From: Bermanella sp036960565
GTDB lineage: Bacteria > Pseudomonadota > Gammaproteobacteria > Pseudomonadales > Oceanobacteraceae
Assembly (NCBI GenBank): GCA_036960565.1
Contig: JBALXQ010000019.1
Coordinates: forward strand, 1-64,000
Direction: 5' to 3'
Length of the DNA: 64,000 bases
Shown here: positions 54,270 through 62,300 of the stretch, piece after piece
How positions within the stretch are numbered: position 1 is the stretch's first letter
How the letters are laid out: each line of letters starts with the position of its first letter
Translations under genes and position numbers: made by a program
The notes under the pieces: generated by a model
Told to the model about the DNA's origin: nothing
The model's database searches: none
What the model saw: only the letters and a program-made list of their open reading frames with translations

Positions 54270-54686
54270 CTAGGATTGAAAAGATGTGTTTTCGTTTTTA
54301 AATAGCTCACCAATGCTCATGTGAGTGGCCTTTGGCACTATCACCAAATACACCAGCCCCCAAAATGCATCCGTAATGCCACCCAATAAAATCATCGGAC
54401 CAAAACCTTCAACATATAAACCGGCGTAAATTAGCAGAGCAGCAGCAGCAAAGCGCAACATGGCTTCGTGAATAATAATGCTGCCAAAGCGCTGTAAGTC
54501 AGAGCTGCCAATAATTAGGGTAGAGGCGGTAAACAACAATAAAGCCCCCAACAAGACGGCCCAAACAGTCGGAATCTCAATGCCTAATAACGGGTGTAAA
54601 GGAACGGCTGCCAGGGCTATGGCTAGGCCTATATTGCTATAACCACTGAATTTTATAATGCTGGAGCGGATAGGTTGCTGGGTCAT
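54270..54686 (-). CDS. Small integral membrane protein, unknown function
   Basis: 138 residues from the ATG at 54686. Four hydrophobic segments are visible: NIGLAIALAAVPLHPLLGI, TVWAVLLGALLLFTASTLIIG, MLRFAAAALLIYAGLYVEGFG, and PMILLGGITDAFWGLVYLVIV. The short cytosolic tail is hydrophilic. It precedes the old-yellow-enzyme gene by about 45 bp on the same strand and is likely co-transcribed with it. I do not recognise a family; a role in uptake or membrane anchoring of the cluster's substrate is only a guess. Confidence 0.8.
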   Translation of the reverse strand: MTQQPIRSSIIKFSGYSNIGLAIALAAVPLHPLLGIEIPTVWAVLLGALLLFTASTLIIGSSDLQRFGSIIIHEAMLRFAAAALLIYAGLYVEGFGPMILLGGITDAFWGLVYLVIVPKATHMSIGELFKNENTSFQS

Positions 54687-54814
54687 GATTTGCACTCTTA
54701 TTATGTTTTAGTAAGTGCAAATAAGTCTAATGCTGCCAGATACTTGGGAGAAGATCAGATACTGCCAGAAGCTAATCATTTAACGCAGATTGGAAATTGT
54801 TGAGGGGTTATCGA

Positions 54815-55912
54815 TTAACTCCGGTAGTCGCTAGGGGATTTACCGGTCCATTTTTTAAAGGCACGAGTGAAATTAGTGGGCTGCTCAAACCCCAAGGCAT
54901 AAGCCACTTCTGAGACATTAAGCTGGCTAGTTTGCAAATAATGCACCGCCAATTGCTTTTTAACATTGTCTAAAATCTTCTGGTATGAGGTGCCCTCTTG
55001 CTGTAATTCTCGACTCAATGCCCGTGAAGAGATATTGAGTTTTTTCGCCATTTCATCCACATTTAAAAAACCCATAGCCTGGTTTAAATGAATATTATAA
55101 ATTTTTCCACTAAGAGTTTCGTTGGCAGCCAAAGCCTTAAGCTCTTGCATGCACAATGATTCTGCCAGTTTTAGTGAGCTAGGATTGGAAAATGAAAACG
55201 GTTTATCCAGCGGTGCCTTATCAAACAAAATGCGGCATTGACCCTGATTAAAAGAAAGCTTTTGCTCAGGAAAAATTTCATCATAAAGTTCAACATGATC
55301 GGGCTGAGCATATTCAAATTGAATCTCCAATATATTATTTTTAAAATCGCCCTCTTGCACCGGCTCATTTGGGCGCTGCATGCGATCCATCAGCATCAAA
55401 GATGTTGTCCCTTGATAAATGGCTGCCACCACTACCTCTAAATTATAAATATGCAGGGCCGGCTCATCTAACCAGTCTTCGACAATCAGTACGGCGTTAT
55501 CAGCATCATCAATAAGCTCAATTTTTAAACTGGGAAAACGGGTGGCCATATACTCGCAACTAAGGCGAATAGCTTCGCGGTAATTACGGCAAGACTGTAA
55601 GGCAAAACCTAAATAGTTATGACTGGTCAAAGACAACTGCGAGCCAAATACCAAACCCAAACCGGGATTAGTACTGGCAATTAGGCCCTGCTTTGATAAA
55701 GCGATGTATTGCTCTACGGTAATCTTGCTGGTGGGGTCGCTGAAGCTTTGAGTATCAATGCCCACATGGGCATAAATGGCATTTACCGGCAGACCTTTTT
55801 TATTTAAAAAATCGTAAAAGGTAGCCGCGTACGAGATGGGAACGCCAGAGTGTGTCTTCGGTAAATTCATGGGGCCAGTGTACCTCGAGTACGATTTAAG
55901 GGCACCTGCCAT
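54815..55912 (-). CDS. AraC-family regulator (OruR-like), start uncertain
   Basis: 365 residues from the first ATG; an ATG at 55870 (14 codons in) is also possible. Neither has a good ribosome binding site. Sensor domain: GLVFGSQLSLTSHNYLGFALQS, EDWLDEPALHIYNLEVVVAAIYQGTTSLM. The C-terminal HTH pair is NVDEMAKKLNISSRALSRELQ and NVSEVAYALGFEQPTNFTRAFKKW. It sits directly upstream, on the same strand, of the membrane protein-OYE-GMC-DUF3604 cluster, about 130 bp away, and is its likely activator. Confidence 0.9.
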   Translation of the reverse strand: MAGALKSYSRYTGPMNLPKTHSGVPISYAATFYDFLNKKGLPVNAIYAHVGIDTQSFSDPTSKITVEQYIALSKQGLIASTNPGLGLVFGSQLSLTSHNYLGFALQSCRNYREAIRLSCEYMATRFPSLKIELIDDADNAVLIVEDWLDEPALHIYNLEVVVAAIYQGTTSLMLMDRMQRPNEPVQEGDFKNNILEIQFEYAQPDHVELYDEIFPEQKLSFNQGQCRILFDKAPLDKPFSFSNPSSLKLAESLCMQELKALAANETLSGKIYNIHLNQAMGFLNVDEMAKKLNISSRALSRELQQEGTSYQKILDNVKKQLAVHYLQTSQLNVSEVAYALGFEQPTNFTRAFKKWTGKSPSDYRS

Positions 55913-56001
55913 GTTTTATTTATGCTAGAGCACGGCTAATACAGCATTGATGCCCTTCATTGAAGCACTTCATTCAGAGAATGGCCCCCAAGTTTTTGCA
56001 T

Positions 56002-56682
56002 TTATTCCAGTTTACTGCGGCAAGCCGTGGCAGCTTGATTAATGCGTGCGACCTGAGCGGGATCTGTGCTGGGCTTCATATAAAAACCATAACCCCGTTT
56101 AATGTATGGGCTGAAATTAAACGGGTTATCTGGGTAGCGGGATACCGAGGCATGATAAACAATGTCTGGCAAAGCGATCATTTTCACACGTCCAGCCAAC
56201 AGCATGCTCAGCAGCCCCGCATAATCATTATGAAATACGATATCCTCATAATCCTGGCTCTGCACATAAGACGCTTGCGGTGAACCAAGCTTCACCCCCA
56301 CCGTTAAAGATTTATCACCTAGGTTGGGCTGATCATGGGTGTATACCCAGTAGTCACTGGTCCCCTGTACCGCCACCGACTGAATAAGCTGCGCCTGTCG
56401 CTCTGGGGTAAAGCCCATGGGGAATATAATGTCTAGCTTGTTATTTTTAATACGTTGAATAAGCCGAGCGGTAGGGTAGCTTTCCCAAGAGACTGATTGC
56501 TTTAAAACTTGATAGAAGCACTGTAGAAACTGGACATCGATAAGGGACCCTACCACCTGATGCTGCTCATTTACGTTCAAATTAGGCAAGGTTTCAGGAA
56601 TCCCCCCTTTTAAGTCTGCTGCGGCCACACTGGCAAGACTTAAAGGCCCAAATAGTAGGGTTATCAGGATTGAGCGCTTCAT
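56002..56682 (-). CDS. Orphan periplasmic solute-binding protein (SBP_bac_3-like, small)
   Basis: 226 residues from the ATG at 56682, which begins a clean signal peptide (KRSILITLLFGPLSLASVAAA); an upstream ATG at 56724 is less likely. The mature protein has YPTARLIQRIKNNKLDIIFPMGFTPERQ, LTVGVKLGSPQASYVQ and YGFYMKPSTDPAQVARINQAA, matching short type-3 solute-binding proteins. No ABC permease or ATPase gene is adjacent. This is the third such orphan in the window. Confidence 0.85.
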   Translation of the reverse strand: MKRSILITLLFGPLSLASVAAADLKGGIPETLPNLNVNEQHQVVGSLIDVQFLQCFYQVLKQSVSWESYPTARLIQRIKNNKLDIIFPMGFTPERQAQLIQSVAVQGTSDYWVYTHDQPNLGDKSLTVGVKLGSPQASYVQSQDYEDIVFHNDYAGLLSMLLAGRVKMIALPDIVYHASVSRYPDNPFNFSPYIKRGYGFYMKPSTDPAQVARINQAATACRSKLE

Positions 56683-56771
56683 ACCCAGCCAACCAGAGAA
56701 TATCGTTAACCTAGTATAGGGCACTTCTATTAATTGGCGGCGCTTTGGGTCGAAAGGCCCCTAAAATGCGC

Positions 56772-57308
56772 TTACTTTTTCCAGCTGGCCCAAGGGTCAA
56801 CCTTGCCGTCGGCTGAAGTACTGCTAGAGGGACGAGGAGCTCCCCCATCACGATTACTGTCTTTACTGGTTGAATTACTGCCGCGATAACCTCCTGTATT
56901 TTTACCGGTACCAGAGCGACGTCCACTGCCCTGAGTGAATTCAGCTGCCTTTTTTTCGCGTATTTCGCGACGGTGCTCAGCGTCTTCTAAGCTTAGCTCG
57001 GCAGGTTCACCCGCAGATTGGTGGGCCGGCACAATTCTATCCCGCGGTGACAAATTAAACTGAGCACCGGTGGCCTTGGGTAAGCTCTTAAACTGATACA
57101 TATAAAATGCCTCAACCTTTTCCCGAGCCCAATCAGTTTTTTTAAGAAATTTCACACTGGATTCAATGCTGGGGTTGGTTTTAAAGCAATTAATATTCAA
57201 ATAGGCAAACATAATTTCAAAACTGTAGTGATCAGACAGTTCAATTAGTATGTTTTTTAAGCTTATGCCGTGTAACGGGTTGTTCTTGTATTCAGGTTCG
57301 TCAGTCAT
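56772..57308 (-). CDS. VF530-family (DUF2132) DNA-binding protein with long C-terminal extension
   Basis: 178 residues. Residues about 8-75 are the VF530 domain (NNPLHGISLKNILIELSDHYSFE, INCFKTNPSIESSVKFLKKTDWAREKVEAFYMYQFK), normally the whole protein of 70-80 residues. The extension of about 100 residues is low-complexity and basic (REIREKKAAEFTQGSGRR; GTGKNTGGYRG), ending DPWASWKK, a tail seen in relatives. VF530 is described as a small DNA-binding protein of unknown role. It lies downstream of a 1.4-kb gene-poor stretch. Confidence 0.88.
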   Translation of the reverse strand: MTDEPEYKNNPLHGISLKNILIELSDHYSFEIMFAYLNINCFKTNPSIESSVKFLKKTDWAREKVEAFYMYQFKSLPKATGAQFNLSPRDRIVPAHQSAGEPAELSLEDAEHRREIREKKAAEFTQGSGRRSGTGKNTGGYRGSNSTSKDSNRDGGAPRPSSSTSADGKVDPWASWKK

Positions 57309-57514
57309 GGTAATTCCAATTAAGGGAAGGCGGCTAAGTAATTATTGCCTGCTAGTTTAAAAAAAAGACCTTAGTGAGTACAGTCAAATTATAGTGTATT
57401 CCCGCAATATTAACTTTTAGGCCTGTGAACACCTGACCTCAACGATCAATTGATCGATCAGTGAGCCATTGGTAATAATTTCTGGTTACATAAGCTTCCA
57501 AAATGCTGACGCTC

Positions 57515-57766
57515 CTATTCAGCAATCCAGCATTCGACGGTTTTACGATACTTTGATGTAGCTCGTTGCTGACGCAAAATCTCATTCACCCGCTCAGTTA
57601 CCTTTAACCCAAGGGAGTTCTTGGTACACGCCGTATGTATGTTGATATAGGACTGATATTCATCGATGCAGGTAATAGTAAGCAGCGCTTTAGACTCTAC
57701 GCTCATGAAATAGCCCATAGTCAGTGGCGCTTCCAACATAAAATTCAGGCACTCACGCAGTAACAT
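57515..57766 (-). CDS. Doubtful small protein
   Basis: 83 codons; an internal Met at residue 21 (MSVESKALLTITCID) may be the true start. There is no ribosome binding site before either. The sequence has a strand-then-helix character (LGLKVTERVNEILRQQRATSKYRKTVECW) but I recognise no family. The same frame continues upstream across two stop codons to 57982, so it may be the end of a decayed gene. Confidence 0.3.
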   Translation of the reverse strand: MLLRECLNFMLEAPLTMGYFMSVESKALLTITCIDEYQSYINIHTACTKNSLGLKVTERVNEILRQQRATSKYRKTVECWIAE

Positions 57767-58267
57767 GGTTAATAGTTAAGCACTGCGAGATACGCGATGA
57801 ATCTGCCTGTGCTTCTGCAGTAAGAGATCAGCTTTTTTAGTGTAGCTGCGTCCTCGTTAAACGCCCTCAGCCAAATTAGTTCGGGCCAAGAAGGATTTTA
57901 AAGAAAGATTGGTAGCCTGAGCAAATTGTTTGCGATCCTTCTGTCGAATATAAATCGCCTCTGGAAGCGTCAGCTCATTCACTATTCAAAGTACATAAAC
58001 GCCTCTCTTTTCGGCGTTTTAAACAAGGCCGAAACACACAAGGGAGCCCCACTTTTCACAATCCGCGAGAGATTCAAGCTTATATTAGGCATATTCTCTT
58101 GGTAGTTATGAAGTTGCTGATCACCAACACCCTGCCTTTATATTACCCCCGACAAAACATAACAAAGAAGTTGATCCACTACTGCCAATTTTGATTATTG
58201 TGAAGCCGCTTCAAGGGAAATAAAAAAATATACCAGTAGGACCAAAGCAATCAAGAAGTGTTCATGA

Positions 58268-58305
58268 ATACCTAACAATAAAAATACGATTTTATTGTTA
58301 GGTAT
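58268..58305. repeat. Perfect 16-bp inverted repeat with 6-nt loop
   Basis: ATACCTAACAATAAAA / TTTTATTGTTAGGTAT around ATACGA. It contains both ACCTAAC and GTTAGGT, which fit the outer-box consensus of integron attC sites, but it is far shorter than an attC and has no extrahelical bases. No T-tract follows on either strand, so it is not a standard terminator. It is about 450 bp before the flavoprotein gene. Confidence 0.85.
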
Positions 58306-58755
58306 AACCAAAAAAAATTGCAGGGCCTCAGAAATTATAGAAGTGACTCTAGCCATATAAATAGTGGAATGCACACACATTTACAAACTCGGCAATAGGC
58401 AAAATCACATGAATAACAGGCCATATTGTCACAACATAACAAATGCGCCCCCCGAAAACCCATAAAAAAATACCGACCAAGCACACCCATTTAATTTACA
58501 GCATCGCCTAAATAAAAAAGCTTAAATAAAAACCTTATGACAATATTCATGAACTCACTTGTATTAATAAAAATTAAGCTACATCGTGTCGATCATAATC
58601 ACGATACTGTTCAGCTGAGTCATTGTTGCCGCCCAAATAGCGGTGTACCTTTTACTTTCTCGGCAACCCAAATAAAACACAAATAGCTGACAAAAAATTA
58701 AAATGCTGATAAAAACTATTCGCCTTATCTTAAAAAGAAAACAATAGGAAAAAAT

Positions 58756-59730
58756 ATGAAAACACGCATTACTGAACTTTTTGGCATTAAACATCCTGTT
58801 ATTCAAGGTGGTATGCACCATGTAGGGTTTGCTGAATTAGCGGCAGCGGTTTCCAATGCTGGCGGCCTTGGCATGATTACCGGGCTAACACAAAAAACGG
58901 CAGAAGATTTGGCCAATGAAATTGCCCGCTGCAAAGAAATGACCAAGAAGCCATTTGGTGTAAATTTAACTTTCTTACCAGGCCTTTCAGTGCCCGATTA
59001 CCCAGGCTACATCCAAGCGATTATTGATGGCGGCGTAAAAATTGTTGAGACAGCTGGTCGTAGCCCGCAACAATACATGGCGCAACTTAAAGAGGCTGGC
59101 ATTAAAGTAATTCACAAATGCACCTCAGTACGTCATGCCTTAAAGGCACAAAGTATTGGCTGTGATGCTGTGAGCGTAGATGGTTTTGAGTGTGGTGGTC
59201 ATCCTGGTGAAGACGACATTCCAAACATGATTTTATTGCCTCGTGCCGCAGAAGAACTGACCATTCCATTTGTGGCTTCCGGCGGCATGGGTAACGCCCA
59301 ACAGTTAGTGGCTGCTCTCGCACTGGGTGCCGAGGGTATTAATATGGGTACACGATTTATCGTTACCGAAGAAGCACCTGTACACCAAAATGTTAAAGAT
59401 GCCATTCTGGCTGCTTCAGAATTAGATACCCGCTTAGTGATGCGTCCATTACGTAATACAGAACGGGTACTCACCAATGACGCCGTTGAAAAAATGATAG
59501 AGATAGAAAAAGAGAAAGGCAGCAACACCAGCTTTGAAGATGTTATGCCATATGTAGCAGGTGTTTACCCTAAAGTAATGAGCGGTGGCGAAATGGGCGC
59601 TGGTGCCTGGAGTTGCGGCATGGTGGCCGGTTTAATTCACGACCAGCCCACCTGCGAAGAATTGGTGACTCGAATTGTTACCGATGCTGAAAATATTATT
59701 CGTGAGCGCCTGACCGCTCTTTTAGGCTAA
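58756..59730 (+). CDS. Nitronate monooxygenase-family FMN flavoprotein
   Basis: 324 residues. Typical N-terminus TELFGIKHPVIQGGMHHVGFAELAAAVSNAGGLG, then AVSVDGFECGGHPGE with the family His, PFVASGGMGNAQQLVAAL, and GINMGTRFIVTEEAPVH for FMN. The C-terminus (VYPKVMSGGEMGAGAWSCGMVAGL) is the type found in NMO paralogues of fatty-acid and terpenoid degraders. An AGGA site lies 7 nt before the ATG. It is followed by a terminator hairpin and the convergent AraC gene; beyond that is an acyl-CoA catabolic cluster. A reductase or oxidase on a CoA ester is as likely as nitronate oxidation. Confidence 0.88.
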   Translation: MKTRITELFGIKHPVIQGGMHHVGFAELAAAVSNAGGLGMITGLTQKTAEDLANEIARCKEMTKKPFGVNLTFLPGLSVPDYPGYIQAIIDGGVKIVETAGRSPQQYMAQLKEAGIKVIHKCTSVRHALKAQSIGCDAVSVDGFECGGHPGEDDIPNMILLPRAAEELTIPFVASGGMGNAQQLVAALALGAEGINMGTRFIVTEEAPVHQNVKDAILAASELDTRLVMRPLRNTERVLTNDAVEKMIEIEKEKGSNTSFEDVMPYVAGVYPKVMSGGEMGAGAWSCGMVAGLIHDQPTCEELVTRIVTDAENIIRERLTALLG

Positions 59731-59757
59731 ACACAAGAGCTATCAGTAATTATTAAA

Positions 59758-59792
59758 CTAAGGCATCAAATCAATATGGGTGGATGCCTTAG
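59758..59792 (+). terminator. Intrinsic terminator after the flavoprotein gene
   Basis: CTAAGGCATC/GATGCCTTAG, 10-bp perfect stem with a 15-nt loop; a run of seven T follows after about 8 nt. It serves the plus-strand flavoprotein gene and may also serve the convergent AraC gene. Confidence 0.65.
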
Positions 59793-59853
59793 AAAAAGTG
59801 ATTTTTTTACAACCCAATAGAATTTTTATCCTTCACATATAAAGAAGTATATT

Positions 59854-60879
59854 TTAAAGCTCTAGCCCCTTACGAAACTGTAATGGCGTAAAGCCTGTCC
59901 ACATTTTAAAGGCACGAATAAATGCACTGGGTTCTGTATAACCTGATTTCTCAGAAATCTCTTCAATACTGAGTTCATTCCCGCCTAAAAAATTGATGGC
60001 GATGTCACGACGAACCTGCCCTTTAATTTGATGAAAACTTGACCCTTCTTTTTTTAAATAACGGCGTAATGTTTGCGGGTTTAGAGATAATGTATCAGAA
60101 ATATCTTCAAGGCTAGGAGGCTGATTATTTAACGTAAAACTCTTTTCTACTAAGCTGCGAATAGTCAGCGTTAACTCTCCTGCAGCATTTAAGGGTAAAT
60201 ATAAATCCATGGGTGCACGCCTAATATAACTATTTAAATTGGCTTCTGTTTGAACAATAGGCCGATCCAAATAACTTATGGGAAAACGTAAGCTGCTAAA
60301 ATCTTGTTTGTATAAAATGGGCGCCCCATAAAACACATGCTGATACTCTTTTGCATGGGGTGGCATTGAAAAGTCGACGCCCACTTGATCGGGAATAATA
60401 CGCTCGTTAACCAACCAACCAGCAAACCGATGCATGACCGTTAATATGCTTTCTATCGCAAACGCATTTTGTACTTTGTGCCCTTCAATACGGGTAATAC
60501 TGTACTGAGCATGTTGATCTTTTTTTTGTAATTCATATACGAAGCTATTTTCAAACAAATTAGAAAATTCAACACATCGCTGAATTGCCTCCCCTAAAGT
60601 CCCCCCATGTATGGCACTCAAGGCCATACTGCGAAATTTCCCTAGCCGGTGAGGAAACTGCAACAGACCGTGTAATTCATCCTGCATGGTTCCGCTGGTA
60701 TAACGGGTGAGCATGATGAACTTATCTAAAGGTACACGCGCCTGAGGCTGCTTAATAAGGCCCTCATCAATCCCACTCTTTCTTAATAATCGCTGTAAAT
60801 CATAGCCTTGCAGCTCAGCGCCTTTCAAGGATTGAATTACTTGGCTCATGGCAATGGTGATTGTTTCTGTCGTTTTCAA
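59854..60879 (-). CDS. AraC-family regulator (OruR-like)
   Basis: 341 residues. The sensor domain has LHGLLQFPHRLGKFRSMALSAIHGGTLGEAIQRC and HVFYGAPILYKQDFSSLRFPISYLDRPIVQ. The C-terminal HTH pair reads SLEDISDTLSLNPQTLRRYLKKEG and SIEEISEKSGYTEPSAFIRAFKMW, ending TPLQFRK. It is divergent from the acyl-CoA dehydrogenase gene at 61050 (170 bp between) and convergent with the flavoprotein gene. It is the likely activator of the dehydrogenase-racemase-thiolase cluster. Regulators of this type often sit beside lipid-catabolic genes. Confidence 0.9.
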   Translation of the reverse strand: MKTTETITIAMSQVIQSLKGAELQGYDLQRLLRKSGIDEGLIKQPQARVPLDKFIMLTRYTSGTMQDELHGLLQFPHRLGKFRSMALSAIHGGTLGEAIQRCVEFSNLFENSFVYELQKKDQHAQYSITRIEGHKVQNAFAIESILTVMHRFAGWLVNERIIPDQVGVDFSMPPHAKEYQHVFYGAPILYKQDFSSLRFPISYLDRPIVQTEANLNSYIRRAPMDLYLPLNAAGELTLTIRSLVEKSFTLNNQPPSLEDISDTLSLNPQTLRRYLKKEGSSFHQIKGQVRRDIAINFLGGNELSIEEISEKSGYTEPSAFIRAFKMWTGFTPLQFRKGLEL

Positions 60880-61049
60880 TGATCCATACTGCTAAAAATA
60901 CCGATTAATATGCAATTAATTTGTGTAATGTGTAATTTACTGTTTATTTTTAATGAAAGATAGTGGCATTGTTTAACGGCGCTAATTACAGGAAACTAAG
61001 ATAAATCCGTAGTTGAATAACGCCACAGACATGGCCAGTAGGTTGAATC

Positions 61050-62192
61050 ATGATCCCCAGAACTCTTTTTGAAAACGAACATGAACAATTTCGTGACAGC
61101 GTGCGTAAATTCCTAGCTGAACATGCCGCCCCTTATCACAACCAATGGGAAAAAGACGGTCAAATAGATCGTAACTTATGGAATAAGGCCGGCAAAATGG
61201 GTTTGTTATGCCCCACTATGCCCGAGCAGTATGGTGGCCCAGGTGTCGATTATCGTTATAACGTCATCGTAAATGAAGAAATCACCAAACAAGGATTGAG
61301 TGGCTTAGGGTTCATCGTGCACTCCGACATCACCGTGCCTTACATAAACAATAATGGCTCTGATGCTCTGAAAAAAAAGTACATCCCAGGCTGCGTGACA
61401 GGTGAACTTGTGGGCGCAATCGCCATGACTGAGCCAGGAGCGGGATCAGATTTACAAGGCATAAAAACCACCGCCGTGTTGGATGGTGATGAATACGTCA
61501 TTAATGGCTCAAAAACCTTTATTACCAACGGACAACATGCCGATATCGTAGTCGTGGTGTGCGTGACTGATCCAAAAGCTGGGGCGGCGGGTATCAGTTT
61601 ATTAGTAGTAGAAGCCACCACACCAGGGTTTGAGCGCGGACAGAACCTTGAAAAAATCGGCTTAAAAGCCCAAGACACTTCAGAGTTATTTTTTAATGAT
61701 GTACGAGTACCTAAAGAAAATGTCATTGGAAAATTAGGCGCTGGCTTCAAATACCTGATGAATGAATTACCGCAAGAACGCTTGGGACTAGCAGTTGCAG
61801 CATTAATGTCTTGTGAGACTGCCATGCAACAAACGATCGACTATGTAAAAGAACGTAAGGCGTTTGGAAAACCCGTTGCCGTTTTTCAAAACACTCAATT
61901 CAAGTTGGCAGAATTAAGTGCAGAAATCACCTCGGCACGCTGCTTTATTGATAAATGCATCGAGTTACACCTAATGGGCAAGTTAGATGCTGTCACCGCT
62001 TCAAAAGCCAAACTCATTGGCAGTGAATTACAGGGGCGAGTGATCGACGAATGCCTACAATTACATGGCGGCTATGGCTACATGTGGGAATTCCCAATTG
62101 CCCGTGCTTATGCAGATGCCCGTATTCAACGAATTTATGGTGGCACCAGTGAGATCATGAAACTGATTATTGGCCGTGACCTATTATCTTAG
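61050..62192 (+). CDS. Acyl-CoA dehydrogenase (long-chain/branched type)
   Basis: 380 residues. Signatures: GAIAMTEPGAGSDLQGIKTTA, YVINGSKTFITNGQHAD, ERKAFGKPVAVFQNTQFKLAELS, and LQLHGGYGYMWEFPIARAYADARIQRIYGGTSEIMK. At the MCAD catalytic-Glu position this has YGGTSE (Gly), while NELPQERL carries the Glu (near residue 242) used as base in long-chain and isovaleryl-CoA dehydrogenases. That points to long or branched acyl-CoA substrates. A strong terminator separates it from the racemase gene. The divergent AraC regulator is its likely controller. Confidence 0.93.
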   Translation: MIPRTLFENEHEQFRDSVRKFLAEHAAPYHNQWEKDGQIDRNLWNKAGKMGLLCPTMPEQYGGPGVDYRYNVIVNEEITKQGLSGLGFIVHSDITVPYINNNGSDALKKKYIPGCVTGELVGAIAMTEPGAGSDLQGIKTTAVLDGDEYVINGSKTFITNGQHADIVVVVCVTDPKAGAAGISLLVVEATTPGFERGQNLEKIGLKAQDTSELFFNDVRVPKENVIGKLGAGFKYLMNELPQERLGLAVAALMSCETAMQQTIDYVKERKAFGKPVAVFQNTQFKLAELSAEITSARCFIDKCIELHLMGKLDAVTASKAKLIGSELQGRVIDECLQLHGGYGYMWEFPIARAYADARIQRIYGGTSEIMKLIIGRDLLS

Positions 62193-62238
62193 AAAGACAA
62201 ATTAATTTTCTACTAAGATTATCTAGAAATATTATAGC

Positions 62239-62260
62239 GCCCTCTGAGGAGGGCTTTTTT
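62239..62260 (+). terminator. Intrinsic terminator between dehydrogenase and racemase genes
   Basis: GCCCTC-TGAG-GAGGGC followed by six T: a classical short hairpin. It lies 40 bp before the racemase ATG, so the racemase-thiolase part may need readthrough or its own promoter. Confidence 0.88.
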
Positions 62261-62300
62261 ATGCGCATTAACATCATTAAAAATTCAGGCAGGTTACAAA

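Larger units (their letters stand above)
57309..58755. other. Gene-poor 1.4-kb region
   Basis: Between the VF530 gene (-) and the flavoprotein gene (+) there is little recognisable coding sequence. It contains a 14-bp palindrome CGATCAATTGATCG (57443-57456), a weak minus-strand reading frame at 57515-57766, and three reading-frame pieces from 57515 to 57982 that share one frame but are split by two stops. A perfect 16-bp inverted repeat lies at 58268-58305. Other short frames (58195-58380, 58579-58821) have no supporting ribosome site or homology. It may be decayed sequence. Confidence 0.6.

Noticed and set aside
58195..58380. A minus-strand 61-codon hydrophobic frame.
   Set aside because: It runs through the perfect inverted repeat, has no ribosome site and no homologue that I recognise.
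58579..58821. A minus-strand 80-codon frame upstream of and overlapping the flavoprotein start.
   Set aside because: It overlaps the clear plus-strand gene and its ribosome site.
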